Shown here in pieces: positions 50,820-58,555 of a DNA stretch of 62,670 nucleotides. The stretch's first letter is position 1; each line of letters starts with the position of its first letter. The notes under the pieces are model-generated. The model had not been told where the DNA came from. It made no database searches and was given only the letters and a program-made list of their open reading frames with translations. The position numbers were made by a program, and so were the translations under genes. Origin of the DNA: Nonomuraea basaltis (GTDB taxonomy: Bacteria > Actinomycetota > Actinomycetes > Streptosporangiales > Streptosporangiaceae); the NCBI RefSeq assembly GCF_005893125.1, contig NZ_VCJS01000060.1, positions 1-62,670 of the forward strand. Reading direction: 5' to 3'.

Positions 50820-51500
50820 ATGCGCGATTCACGGCTTTGTGCCGCAGCGGCGGCGCTGGCCATCCTGGCTCTTGTCGCGTCGGCATGCGGACAACCACAA
50901 CCCTCCTCAGCACCCGAGCCCGACGATCCGGGAATCGGCCACATTCATGGGCTGGGCGTCGATCCGGCCGACGGGGCCCTCTACCTGGCGGGCCACTACG
51001 GCCTGTTCAAGGTCACGTCGGTGGAGACCGCCCAGCGGGTGGCGGGACGCATCCAGGATCACATGGGCTTCACCGTGACCGGGTCAGGAACGTTCCTGGC
51101 CAGCGGCCACCCCGGCGACCCGGGCGCCGCCAGCCCGCACATGGGCCTCATTCGCAGCAGCGACGCCGGTCGCACGTGGGCCACCGTGTCCGAGGGCGGT
51201 GCCGCCGACTTCCATGCCTTGCAGCCTGCGGGAGGCAAGCTGTACGCCTACGACAGCCAGACGGGGCGGGTAAGGGCGAGCGCCGACGAGGGGAAGACCT
51301 GGACACCCGGCGCCCAGGAGGACGTCATCGACCTGGCCGCCAGCGCCGCCGAGGCGGACCGCCTCTACGCGACCACCCCGGGCGGGTTCGCCGCCGTCGA
51401 CGCCAACCGGCTGCTCGCCGCGACCGAGGACGGCACCGTCCACGAGTCCCGGAACGGCGGCGGCGACTTCACCGTCGTCTTCCGCCCGGCGGCCTCATGA
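50820..51500 (+). CDS. Sialidase-like beta-propeller lipoprotein (F510_1955 type)
   Basis: 226 residues: signal peptide with lipobox (LVASACGQ), then repeated sialidase/BNR-type blades (IHGLGVDPADGALYLAGHYG, RSSDAGRTWATVSEGG, ASADEGKTWTPGA). Annotated relatives are called F510_1955-family glycosylhydrolases, but catalytic residues are not established. It is coupled by ATGA to the VanW gene and probably leaderless. Presumably binds a wall or surface glycan. Confidence 0.86.
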   Translation: MRDSRLCAAAAALAILALVASACGQPQPSSAPEPDDPGIGHIHGLGVDPADGALYLAGHYGLFKVTSVETAQRVAGRIQDHMGFTVTGSGTFLASGHPGDPGAASPHMGLIRSSDAGRTWATVSEGGAADFHALQPAGGKLYAYDSQTGRVRASADEGKTWTPGAQEDVIDLAASAAEADRLYATTPGGFAAVDANRLLAATEDGTVHESRNGGGDFTVVFRPAAS

Positions 51501-53206
51501 GCACTCCCCGGCCCAACCGCCGTCGTAGGTCCGGCGGCTTCATGAGCCTCCTGCGCTCACCGCGCATGTTCATCCCGGCCGCCGTCGTCATCGTCGCGGC
51601 GCTCGCCTACGCCGTGCCCGCCATCGCGTTCGCCGGGAAGGTCCCTCTCGGCACCCGGGTAGACGGCGTCGACATCGGCGGGCTGTCTCCCGAGTCAGCT
51701 CGCGCCCGCCTCGACGAGGGCCTGAACAGGCGGTTGAAGCAGCCATTGACGTTGATCGCGGCGAACAAGCGGAAACAGCTCACGCCTGCCCAGCTCGGGC
51801 TGGGCTTCGACGCGCAGGCGACGGTCGAGGCCGCGATGGAGGGTGCCACCACGCCGACGGGCATCGCCCGTTCCCTCTTCGGCAGCCGGCAGATCCGCCC
51901 CGTGGTCACTGTGGACGAGCAGCAGCTCGCCGCCGGACTCGCCGGACTGGCCAAGTCCGTGGACAGGAAGCCCGCGGAGGGCGGCATCCGCTACCAGGGG
52001 CTGGAACCGCAAGCCACACTCCCCAAGCCGGGCCGCACGCTGGACCGCGACGGAGCGGCACAACCCGTACGGGCTGCGTTCGTGGCCGGCCGCACCTCCG
52101 CCGAACTGGACGTTCAAGTGACGCCGCCCGCCCTCACCGCCGCCGAGGTCCGGCGTGTTGCCGCCACCACCGCGCGCACGGCGGTCGCGGCTCCTGTCAC
52201 GGTAGCCAGCGGCGGCAAGGAAGCCGCCGTGTCCAGGGAGGAACTGGCTGCCGGCCTCCGCTTCGTCTCCGACGGCAAGGGCGGTCTGCGGCCCTCCTTC
52301 GACGCCTCTGAGGTCAGCGCGGCCCTGGCCAAGACCTTAGTGAGCACTGCGCCGAAGGACGCCTCCTTCAAGATTGTCAACGGCAGGCCGCGGGTCATCC
52401 CCTCACAGGCAGGCCGTGGCGCCGACATCGAGGCGCTCGGTCGGGCGATCGGCGAAGCCGTGGCGGCGGGTAGCCGGCGCGTCGAGCTGCCCGCGGTGGC
52501 GCGGCAGCCCCGGGTGACCACGGCCGAGGCGAAGAAGCTGGGTGTCAAGGAGAAGGTGAGCTCGTTCACCACCCAGCACCCCTGCTGTGCCCCTCGCGTG
52601 ACCAACATCCACCGCATCGCCGACATCGTGGACGGCTATGTCGTGCAGCCCGGGGAGACGTTTTCGCTCAACGGCGTGGTGGGCAAGCGGGACAAGGCGC
52701 GCGGCTTCGTCGAGGCACCGATGATCCTCAACAACCGCTTCGTCAACGACGTCGGCGGCGGAGTGTCGCAGTTCGCCACCACCATGTTCAACGCCGTCTT
52801 CTTCGGCGGCTTCGAAGACGTCCAGCACATGCCCCACCAGTACTACATCTCCCGCTACCCCGCCGGGCGCGAGTCCACGGTCTCCTATCCCCAGCCGGAC
52901 TTCCGCTGGCGCAACGACTCGCCGTACGGGGTGCTCATCAAGACGTCCTACACCAGCACCTCCATCACCGTGCAGTTCTGGAGCACCAAGCGCTACGACA
53001 TCGAATCGCAGAGTTCGGGGCGCTACGACGTCAAGCCCATCACCAGCCTCACCGACTCAGGTCCTGACTGCATACCCATGGACGGCGCGGAGGGGTTCGC
53101 CATCGACGTGTGGCGCATCTTCAAGAAGGACGGGAAGGTCATCCGCAAGCAGCGCTTCCACACCGTGTACGACGTCGAGCCCCGCCTCACCTGCACGAAG
53201 TCCTAA
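51497..53206 (+). CDS. VanW-family protein with peptidoglycan-binding-like domains
   Basis: 569 residues: one N-terminal membrane anchor (about residues 27-47), two PG-binding-4-like domains (GVDIGGLSPESARARLDEGL and a second around residue 280) and a C-terminal VanW domain with FSLNGVVGKRDKARGFVEAP, NDVGGGVSQFATTMFNAVFF and HQYYISRYPAGRESTV. The VanW name comes from vancomycin-resistance clusters, but its reaction is unknown. Envelope location and coupling to a propeller lipoprotein fit a wall-maintenance role. Confidence 0.9.
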   Translation: MSTPRPNRRRRSGGFMSLLRSPRMFIPAAVVIVAALAYAVPAIAFAGKVPLGTRVDGVDIGGLSPESARARLDEGLNRRLKQPLTLIAANKRKQLTPAQLGLGFDAQATVEAAMEGATTPTGIARSLFGSRQIRPVVTVDEQQLAAGLAGLAKSVDRKPAEGGIRYQGLEPQATLPKPGRTLDRDGAAQPVRAAFVAGRTSAELDVQVTPPALTAAEVRRVAATTARTAVAAPVTVASGGKEAAVSREELAAGLRFVSDGKGGLRPSFDASEVSAALAKTLVSTAPKDASFKIVNGRPRVIPSQAGRGADIEALGRAIGEAVAAGSRRVELPAVARQPRVTTAEAKKLGVKEKVSSFTTQHPCCAPRVTNIHRIADIVDGYVVQPGETFSLNGVVGKRDKARGFVEAPMILNNRFVNDVGGGVSQFATTMFNAVFFGGFEDVQHMPHQYYISRYPAGRESTVSYPQPDFRWRNDSPYGVLIKTSYTSTSITVQFWSTKRYDIESQSSGRYDVKPITSLTDSGPDCIPMDGAEGFAIDVWRIFKKDGKVIRKQRFHTVYDVEPRLTCTKS

Positions 53207-53227
53207 GTAGACGATTACCCAGAGCTT

Positions 53228-53707
53228 ATGTATGCATACGGAAAGCGAGACAGGCTGATCCATGTGATCGTGAGCATTCACTGGAGCAGCCGCGCCAGGA
53301 GCGCGTTGCTCATCGTGCTCACGATCGTCGCCGCGTTCCCTATCCTGCTCTGCGGTTTAGCGCCGCACGCGCATGGCGACCATCCCCAGCACGTCATGCA
53401 TGGGGCCAGCGCCCCGGTGGATCACGGGGAACACGACGACCATGACGTGACGTCCTGCGAGACCCCCGCTACCCAGCCTGCCCCCGTGATGGCTCCGCCC
53501 CCTGGCACGAGGCTCGCCGCTGCCATCCCGCACCGTCCACACGATTCCTCGGTTTCCCGGCCGGCAGATCTTCCGTCGCCGCTCTCGTCGGCGGGACGCC
53601 CGTACTGTGGATCCCCGAGCTACAGGGAGAGCGCGGGCGCGGCTTCTGGGCCAAGCTCGAAGGCCACAACCCCGGCGGCATCAAGGACCGCCCGGCGCTC
53701 CACATGA
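53228..53707 (+). CDS. His-rich membrane protein, likely fused out of frame to a broken gene
   Basis: 159 codons. The first half looks real: a membrane helix (ALLIVLTIVAAFPILLCGLA) followed by HAHGDHPQHVMHGASAPVDH, a metal-binding-like His run. From about residue 110 the frame reads antiparallel-looking Ser/Ala/Arg sequence over the cysteine synthase remnant in another frame, so the natural stop was probably lost. GTG starts near 53264 are also possible. Function unknown; His content suggests metal binding. Confidence 0.5.
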   Translation: MYAYGKRDRLIHVIVSIHWSSRARSALLIVLTIVAAFPILLCGLAPHAHGDHPQHVMHGASAPVDHGEHDDHDVTSCETPATQPAPVMAPPPGTRLAAAIPHRPHDSSVSRPADLPSPLSSAGRPYCGSPSYRESAGAASGPSSKATTPAASRTARRST

Positions 53708-54113
53708 TCCGCCAGGCCCGCTGCCGCGGCGAGCGCGGCCGGGAGCCCCCGTCATCGAGTCCACCAGCGGCACGCTCGGCCTCGGGCTCGCCCTGGCCGG
53801 AATCGTCTACGGCCATCCGGTCACCTTGGTCAGCGACCCCGGCATGGAACCGCTCATGCACCGGCTGCTCAGCGCGTACGGGACGCGCATCGAGGTCGTG
53901 ACTCGCCCGCACCTCACCGGCGGCTGGCAGGAGGCCAGGCGCGAGCGGGTGCGTGACCTCCTCGGGGACAACCCCGGCGCCTACTGCCCGGACCAGTACC
54001 ACAACCCGGACAACGTCAGCGCCTACGATGCCCTGGCGCGCCCCGGCAAAGTGGTTTTGGTGCCCATGGTGTCCGGTTCAGGCGAAGTCGGCGGGAATCC
54101 GGGAAATGCGTAG
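53545..54113 (+). pseudogene. PLP-dependent cysteine synthase-family gene, broken
   Basis: The frame VGGTPVLWIPELQGERGRGF, AKLEGHNPGGIKDRPALHMI (PLP lysine in GGIKDRP) runs to about 53740 and then shifts. The continuation GAPVIESTSGTLGLGLALAG and QYHNPDNVSAYDALA is in another frame. After that the sequence is foreign (VVLVPMVSGSGEVGGNPGNA) and ends at 54113. The cofactor phosphate loop and C-terminal half are missing, so no activity is expected. Confidence 0.85.
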
Positions 54114-54992
54114 TCAGGATGGGCGTCGGGCGGTGATGAGCCAAGCGGCCCCTTTTAGGAAGATGCCGTCGGGCGTCTGGTGGGGGATCAAGGCGTCGCG
54201 TACCGCGTCGAGCGCCTTGGCCACCGTAGCCGGGTCGGCTTGGGCGAGCAGTGTGTGCACCAGATCGATCTCGCGGACGAAGCCGGTCACATCGTCGGGG
54301 GCGGCGCCCAGCCGCATGGGCTCCTCGGCCGGATCGACTCTCACCTGCGTGAAGCCGCTTGCCTCCAGGAGTTGGCGGGTGTGGTCGGCGTCGGCGAGGG
54401 AGAACGGACCGGACCCGGCCTCGTCGAGCCGGGGCAGCGGGACGTGAGCGGACAGGGCCGTACCCAGCTGAATGATCCATTCGTTGCGCAGCGGCTCTTG
54501 CCAGCACAGGAACGCCAGCCGGCCGCCCGGACTCAGCGCCTGCATGATGTTGGAGAAGGCGGCGGTCGGATCGTTGAAGAACATGACGCCGAAACGGCTG
54601 ATGGCGACGTCGAAACCCGCCACCGGGAACGGGTAGACCTGGGCGTCGCCCTGGTCGAAGCGAACGTTGCGGAGATCTTCCTCCTCCGCCCGGCTACGTG
54701 CCTGCTCCAGCATGGGGGCTGACAGATCCACCCCCAGCGCCGAAACGCCCTCGGCGGCCTGGCCCGCGGCGCATGTGGTCTGCCCGTTTCCGCATCCGAC
54801 GTCGAGCACCCGCTCCCCCGCGCCCACCGCGGCCGCGGAGAGCAGGCGGTGGGTGAATCGGTCGAGCATGGCGTCGTAACGGTCCCGGTAGGCGACCCAG
54901 TGGCGGCCCTGGTCCCCGTTCCACGCCTCGGCCTGCTCGGCGTTGACGATGCGCCGCGAGTCTGACGGCGTGGCATCGTTCCGAATCGACAT
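54114..54992 (-). CDS. Class I SAM-dependent methyltransferase
   Basis: 292 residues. NAEQAEAWNGDQGRHWVAYR leads into motif I RVLDVGCGNGQTT, VDLSAPMLEQAR, FDVAISRFGVMFF and ALSPGGRLAFLCWQE, as in UbiE/Methyltransf_11-type enzymes. Soluble, substrate unknown. Two BlaI-type sites (55013-55048) lie just upstream of its ATG, so it is in the same regulated divergent region as blaI copy 4. Confidence 0.9.
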   Translation of the reverse strand: MSIRNDATPSDSRRIVNAEQAEAWNGDQGRHWVAYRDRYDAMLDRFTHRLLSAAAVGAGERVLDVGCGNGQTTCAAGQAAEGVSALGVDLSAPMLEQARSRAEEEDLRNVRFDQGDAQVYPFPVAGFDVAISRFGVMFFNDPTAAFSNIMQALSPGGRLAFLCWQEPLRNEWIIQLGTALSAHVPLPRLDEAGSGPFSLADADHTRQLLEASGFTQVRVDPAEEPMRLGAAPDDVTGFVREIDLVHTLLAQADPATVAKALDAVRDALIPHQTPDGIFLKGAAWLITARRPS

Positions 54993-55012
54993 GGCAAATC
55001 CCTCCAGCGCTT

Positions 55013-55048
55013 CTACTACCGATAAATAGTACTATAGCGTGCTAGTAG
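55013..55048. promoter_or_regulatory. Overlapping BlaI-like operators with 8-base spacing
   Basis: Two overlapping sites: CTACTA-N8-TAGTAC (55013-55032) and GTACTA-N8-TAGTAG (55029-55048). The one-base-longer spacer distinguishes them from most sites. They lie between the minus-strand methyltransferase and blaI copy 4. Confidence 0.65.
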
Positions 55049-55127
55049 TCGCGATCGCGAGACGCGGCAGGACGCCGTCGCCAAGCGCGCCTTTCTCCGC
55101 CGATGAAACACTTCACCGAGCGATAAG

Positions 55128-55147
55128 CTACTACTGGACGATAGGAG
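55128..55147. promoter_or_regulatory. BlaI-like operator at blaI copy 4
   Basis: CTACTA-N8-TAGGAG, 11/12 arm matches with the 8-base spacing. It ends six bases before ATG 55153 and its right arm overlaps the TAGGAG ribosome site, so binding would block initiation. Confidence 0.65.
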
Positions 55148-55152
55148 ATGGG

Positions 55153-55542
55153 ATGTCGCGAGATGACCTCGATCGGGCGCTGGCGGTGCTCGGGCCGCTG
55201 GAGGGCCGGATCATGCGGGCCGTGTGGACCGGTGCGGTCGCTGAGCCGTTCGTGGTGCGCGACGTGCTGGCGCTGATGCCCGAGCTCGCCTACACCACCA
55301 TCATGACCACGCTGCGCCGCCTGGCCGACAAGGGTCTGCTGACCGCCACCGCCGATACCGGCATGCGCGCGCACGAGTACCGGCGCGCGGGATCGCCCGC
55401 CGATTTTCTCGCCGCCGCCAGCGCCCAGGAGGCGGCCCGGTTCGTGGACGCATACGGTGACGCGGCCCTGGCCGCGTTCGCCGCCCGTCTCGCAGACCTC
55501 ACGCCTGAACAGCGGCGCAGGCTTGAGGACCTGCGCAAATGA
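55153..55542 (+). CDS. blaI: BlaI/MecI/CopY-family repressor, copy 4
   Basis: 129 residues. LGPLEGRIMRAVWTGAVAEP opens the winged helix; recognition helix LAYTTIMTTLRRLADKGLL; C-terminal dimerisation region with LADLTPEQRRRLEDLRK. It differs from copies 1-3 in the helix that contacts DNA after AYTT, and its nearby operators have an 8-base spacer, which suggests distinct specificity. The stop overlaps the M56 gene start (ATGA). Confidence 0.92.
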   Translation: MSRDDLDRALAVLGPLEGRIMRAVWTGAVAEPFVVRDVLALMPELAYTTIMTTLRRLADKGLLTATADTGMRAHEYRRAGSPADFLAAASAQEAARFVDAYGDAALAAFAARLADLTPEQRRRLEDLRK

Positions 55543-56336
55543 TCTCGTACAACTTGCGCCGCCGTCCCGCGCTGCTGATCGCCGTGGCCGCACTGATCGT
55601 GCTGCGCCTGGCCTGGAGACCGCCGTTGGCGGTGAGCGCCACGATGACCGTAGCCCAATGCTGGGGGATCGCCATCGCACTGGTCGCCGCGATCAGCCTC
55701 GCCGCCATCGCCACCCGCGCCGCCTGGCTCGCGGCGGGTGCCGCCCGGGCTCTGGCAAGACTGCCGCGCGCCGCCGGCCCCGCCCCACTGCGGGACTCCC
55801 TTCTCCGGACCGGCATCAGGGGGGTGGTCTGCCTGGCCGCCGGTCACCGTACCGCCTTCTGCGCCGGTCTGATCCGCCCCCGCGTGTACGTCGGGACCGA
55901 TCTCGCCACCGAGTTGGCCCCGGCCGAACTGGACGCCGTCCTTGTGCACGAGGCTGTGCACGCCCAGCGACGCGACCCGCTGCGGCGGCTGATGCTGCGG
56001 GCCTGCGCGGACGTGCTGTTCTACCTTCCCCTCGTGAACTGGACGGCCGACCGGCAGAAGGAGCAGGCCGAACTGGCCGCCGACCGCGTGGCCATCCGCA
56101 GGGTCGGCGCCGGAGCCGTCGCCGGAGCCCTGCTCACCATGGGCGACGCCCCCACGCCGGTGCCCGCGTCCGCCTTCGACGGCGCGACCCACGCTCGTGT
56201 CGCCCAGTTGCTCGGAGACGACCTCCCCCGACGGCACGTCTCGATCCACTCTGTGGCGTTGTCTCTGACCGGACTGGTCGTCGCGACCAGCCTCATGATG
56301 TGCCTCGGCCAGACCGCGTGGACGGCCGTCAGCTGA
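55539..56336 (+). CDS. M56-family membrane metalloprotease (BlaR1-like, no sensor domain), copy 4
   Basis: 265 residues, the shortest copy: N-terminal membrane helices, zinc motif VLVHEAVHAQRRDPL, a downstream QAELAADRVAIRR acidic helix and one C-terminal helix. No sensor domain. It pairs with blaI copy 4 by a four-base overlap. Confidence 0.88.
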   Translation: MISYNLRRRPALLIAVAALIVLRLAWRPPLAVSATMTVAQCWGIAIALVAAISLAAIATRAAWLAAGAARALARLPRAAGPAPLRDSLLRTGIRGVVCLAAGHRTAFCAGLIRPRVYVGTDLATELAPAELDAVLVHEAVHAQRRDPLRRLMLRACADVLFYLPLVNWTADRQKEQAELAADRVAIRRVGAGAVAGALLTMGDAPTPVPASAFDGATHARVAQLLGDDLPRRHVSIHSVALSLTGLVVATSLMMCLGQTAWTAVS

Positions 56337-56510
56337 TCTTCATCAGCCCGCGCAGCACGTCGGGCATACAAGCTCTTACGATCGATTTCTCTTCCGCCCT
56401 GATGACGGCCGTGACGTGCGGTAATCTCATGGCCCTTCCTTCCCTCTGGGGAGGGCATACCTGGAGAACCCCGTCCTCCAGTGGAGGGACAAAAAGGGCG
56501 AAGCGAGCGC

Positions 56511-57332
56511 ATGGCCGACCGATTCAGCACCCATAACATCGAACTCGGCGACGACGTCGTGACCAAGCGATACGCGTCATGGGAGCGAGGAGAACCCCAC
56601 CGGGAATGGGCCGCGCTGACGCTCTTGACCGAATATGCACCCGGTCTTGCCCCCGCGCCAGTAGAAGCCGCGCTCGACGCTGATCCGCCCATGATCGTGA
56701 TGACCAGGCTGCCTGGTCGTGTCCTGCGTGGCCAGGACACCACTGACGAGCAGGTCAGGGCGATGGCCGCTGCTTTGAACCGGCTGCACCAGGCAATCCC
56801 CACCCGGGTGGTGGAGGCGGTCGAGCCTGCCCCGTGGGGCCCTGCCGTAGCCGTGGACAAATACCGTGCATGGGCCGACAAGCAGCCCAACCTCGGCGAA
56901 GACCCCCTCGCGCGGGAGGCTTATCAAGCGGGAGCCGCCTGGCTGGCGTCCACCGACCCCGACAAGCTCGTGGCGAACCCACATCCGCCCGTCCTCGGGT
57001 TGGCAGATGGGAACCGCGCGAACTACCTGTGCGATGACCACGAGCGCCGCGTACGGCTCATCGACTGGGAAGACTCCGGCCGTAATGATCGCGCCTTCGA
57101 GATCGGCGAGGTAGCCGAGCACATCTCCCGCGTCGACGGCCACCTCGACGGCGACGAGCTCCTGGCCCACCTCGACATCGCCCCCGGTGAAGCCGAGCGG
57201 GTGCGGGGCTTCCGCCGCCTCATCGCGCTGGGCTGGTTTCTCCAGCTCGGCCCAGATGGACCGGCGACACCTCACAACCCGATCGGCACCACAGAGCGCC
57301 AGGCCGAGAGGGTCCTGCAACTGCTCGGCTGA
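56511..57332 (+). CDS. Aminoglycoside phosphotransferase-family kinase-like protein
   Basis: 273 residues. The APH/choline-kinase fold is indicated by TKRYASWERGEPHREWAALT (nucleotide Lys region), VMTRLPGRVL hinge, the catalytic-loop equivalent LGLADGNRANYLCDD and metal-binding VRLIDWEDSGRNDRAFEIGE. The catalytic loop usually reads HGDxxxxN; here ADGNRANY is an accepted variant. Would phosphorylate a small hydroxyl compound; drug resistance is not implied. GTG 56481 is an alternative start. Confidence 0.85.
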   Translation: MADRFSTHNIELGDDVVTKRYASWERGEPHREWAALTLLTEYAPGLAPAPVEAALDADPPMIVMTRLPGRVLRGQDTTDEQVRAMAAALNRLHQAIPTRVVEAVEPAPWGPAVAVDKYRAWADKQPNLGEDPLAREAYQAGAAWLASTDPDKLVANPHPPVLGLADGNRANYLCDDHERRVRLIDWEDSGRNDRAFEIGEVAEHISRVDGHLDGDELLAHLDIAPGEAERVRGFRRLIALGWFLQLGPDGPATPHNPIGTTERQAERVLQLLG

Positions 57333-57540
57333 CGCTCTCGGCTCACAGTCGCGCACAAGGCTTGGCAGGTCGCCGGCACGGCTGTGCCGCTGGCCGCATG
57401 AGGACGACCGGCCTCTGCGATGACCATCCGGATCTGGCCGTCGTCCTGGCCGACGTGGATCGTCGCCGGACTGGCCCCGCACGTCCTCTGGTCAGGGCTG
57501 CGCTGATCGGGCGTGAGCCGCGCAGGGCGGACCGGTGCAT

Positions 57541-57690
57541 CGCCAAGGCCGGCTCGCGCATATGCCGAAACGGCACCACAGCCGCAATCGCAGCGAGCAC
57601 AACGACGGCCGCCGTGGTCGTCCCACGAATCCACCGATCCGACGGTATCGAGTCCGACGTCGGCGCATCGATCACTTCTTGCGATGGCAT
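57541..57690 (-). pseudogene. DUF2637-like N-terminal fragment
   Basis: The minus strand reads DRWIRGTTTAAVVVLAAIAA followed by VVPFRHMREPALA, resembling the first membrane helix of DUF2637 proteins common on actinomycete plasmids and integrative elements. The rest of the domain cannot be followed in any frame. It marks decayed mobile-element content. Confidence 0.4.
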
Positions 57691-57942
57691 CGTACGGCCT
57701 GACCCCGACTCGGAAAGACCAGCAAGGTCTCCTGCAGCAGCCAAAGTGGCGGCTGCCGCCTGGGCCGAATGGCCTCGACGCGCTCTCTGCCTGTTGCCGG
57801 AATCGGCGTCCGGTCACCGCCTGCTGCCCCCTCAGCACAGGGCAAGTAGCGCGGACGAGCATCACGGCGACAGGAGATCCTGTCACTCTGTGTAACCAGA
57901 AGGTCGACACCAAACGATCTTGCCTCGAAGCCCTGCGCGCTC

Positions 57943-57964
57943 TGACGGAACAGTGACGGAACAG
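57943..57964. repeat. Perfect 11-bp tandem duplication
   Basis: TGACGGAACAG occurs twice back to back (57943-57953, 57954-57964). It sits about 45 bases from the acyl-CoA dehydrogenase remnant and may be a recombinase arm-type site. Confidence 0.6.
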
Positions 57965-58009
57965 ACCGCTAATCGATCTTCTAACGCACGGATGAAGAAT
58001 CGGACATCT

Positions 58010-58093
58010 TCAACGAACCTGCAGGCCAGTGACGGCGCGGCCAATGATCAACCGCTGGATCTCCGACGTTCCCTCGAAGATGGTATAGATCTA
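58010..58093 (-). pseudogene. 3' end of an acyl-CoA dehydrogenase gene, possible attachment site
   Basis: The minus strand reads IYTIFEGTSEIQRLIIGRAV then TGLQVR and a stop at 58010-58012, the highly conserved C-terminus of acyl-CoA dehydrogenases. No more of the gene exists in the window. A short conserved 3' gene end beside conjugative element genes fits an att site where an element carries a replacement 3' end; simple gene decay is the alternative. Confidence 0.65.
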
Positions 58094-58154
58094 CGGCACA
58101 AGCAGAACCGATCTGCGCCTTCTTCCCGAAAAACGCTCTCTACCTGGGGAAATA

Positions 58155-58172
58155 CTTGTCGTCACTTGCCAT
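58155..58172. repeat. Direct repeat copy 1 (arm-type-like)
   Basis: CTTGTCGTCACTTGCCAT; the partner at 58536-58553 is CTTGTCGCCACCTGCCAT (16/18). A related half (CATTTGCCAT) follows at once. The two copies flank the excisionase-like gene, as recombinase arm sites often do. Confidence 0.5.
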
Positions 58173-58260
58173 CATTTGCCATCGCTAGCCACCCTCGAAC
58201 AGAACTGAGACAGAACCAGAGACAGGGAAGCCACCACCAAAGAAGGCCCCTTCAAACACC

Positions 58261-58295
58261 AACGCCCCGGATCACGCAGAGTGATCCGGGGCGTT
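58261..58295 (-). terminator. Strong hairpin terminator after the excisionase-like gene
   Basis: Perfect 15-bp stem (58261-58275 with 58281-58295) with loop GCAGA, 15 bases past the minus-strand stop at 58310. Confidence 0.8.
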
Positions 58296-58309
58296 CGGCA
58301 CCGCCATGG

Positions 58310-58498
58310 CTATCCAGCAGCCTGCTCCACATACAGCGACTCTTCCCAGGCATTCACATCGACGACCTTGTAACGCACGTACCTACCGATCTTCATGAAG
58401 CGGGGCCCGCCCCCGCGCGAGTTCCACTGGTACACGGTCGAGACGGGCACACCCACCCTCTCTGCCAGCTCCTCCGGAGTCAGATGCTTGTCTGCCAC
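58310..58498 (-). CDS. xis: Excisionase-like MerR-type helix-turn-helix protein
   Basis: 62 residues. HLTPEELAERVGVPVSTVYQ followed by WNSRGGGPRFMKIGRYVRYK is the helix-turn-helix/wing of AlpA/Xis-type proteins of actinomycete integrative elements. It would bend DNA for excision with an integrase. GTG 58498 is preceded by AAGGGGG. An integrase gene is usually next; none is found downstream, only a terminator. Confidence 0.87.
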   Translation of the reverse strand: MADKHLTPEELAERVGVPVSTVYQWNSRGGGPRFMKIGRYVRYKVVDVNAWEESLYVEQAAG

Positions 58499-58535
58499 CG
58501 ATCCCCCTTCACGATCCCGGCCGACTTTCGCAACA

Positions 58536-58553
58536 CTTGTCGCCACCTGCCAT
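58536..58553. repeat. Direct repeat copy 2 (arm-type-like)
   Basis: CTTGTCGCCACCTGCCAT, partner of 58155-58172 with two mismatches; it lies in the promoter region of the excisionase-like gene. Confidence 0.5.
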
Positions 58554-58555
58554 TG

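Larger units (their letters stand above)
57333..58009. other. Stretch of decayed element sequence without an intact gene
   Basis: Holds a DUF2637-like fragment (57541-57690, minus) and a tandem repeat (57943-57964). Other open frames are Arg/Ser-rich and show no motif. Confidence 0.55.

Noticed and set aside
53203..53222. CTAAGTAGACGATTACC after the VanW gene as an operator
   Set aside because: Arms do not form an inverted repeat at an accepted spacing.
57333..58309. An integrase gene next to xis
   Set aside because: No frame on either strand shows the tyrosine recombinase R-HxxR-Y pattern or a serine recombinase start; only fragments and repeats are present.
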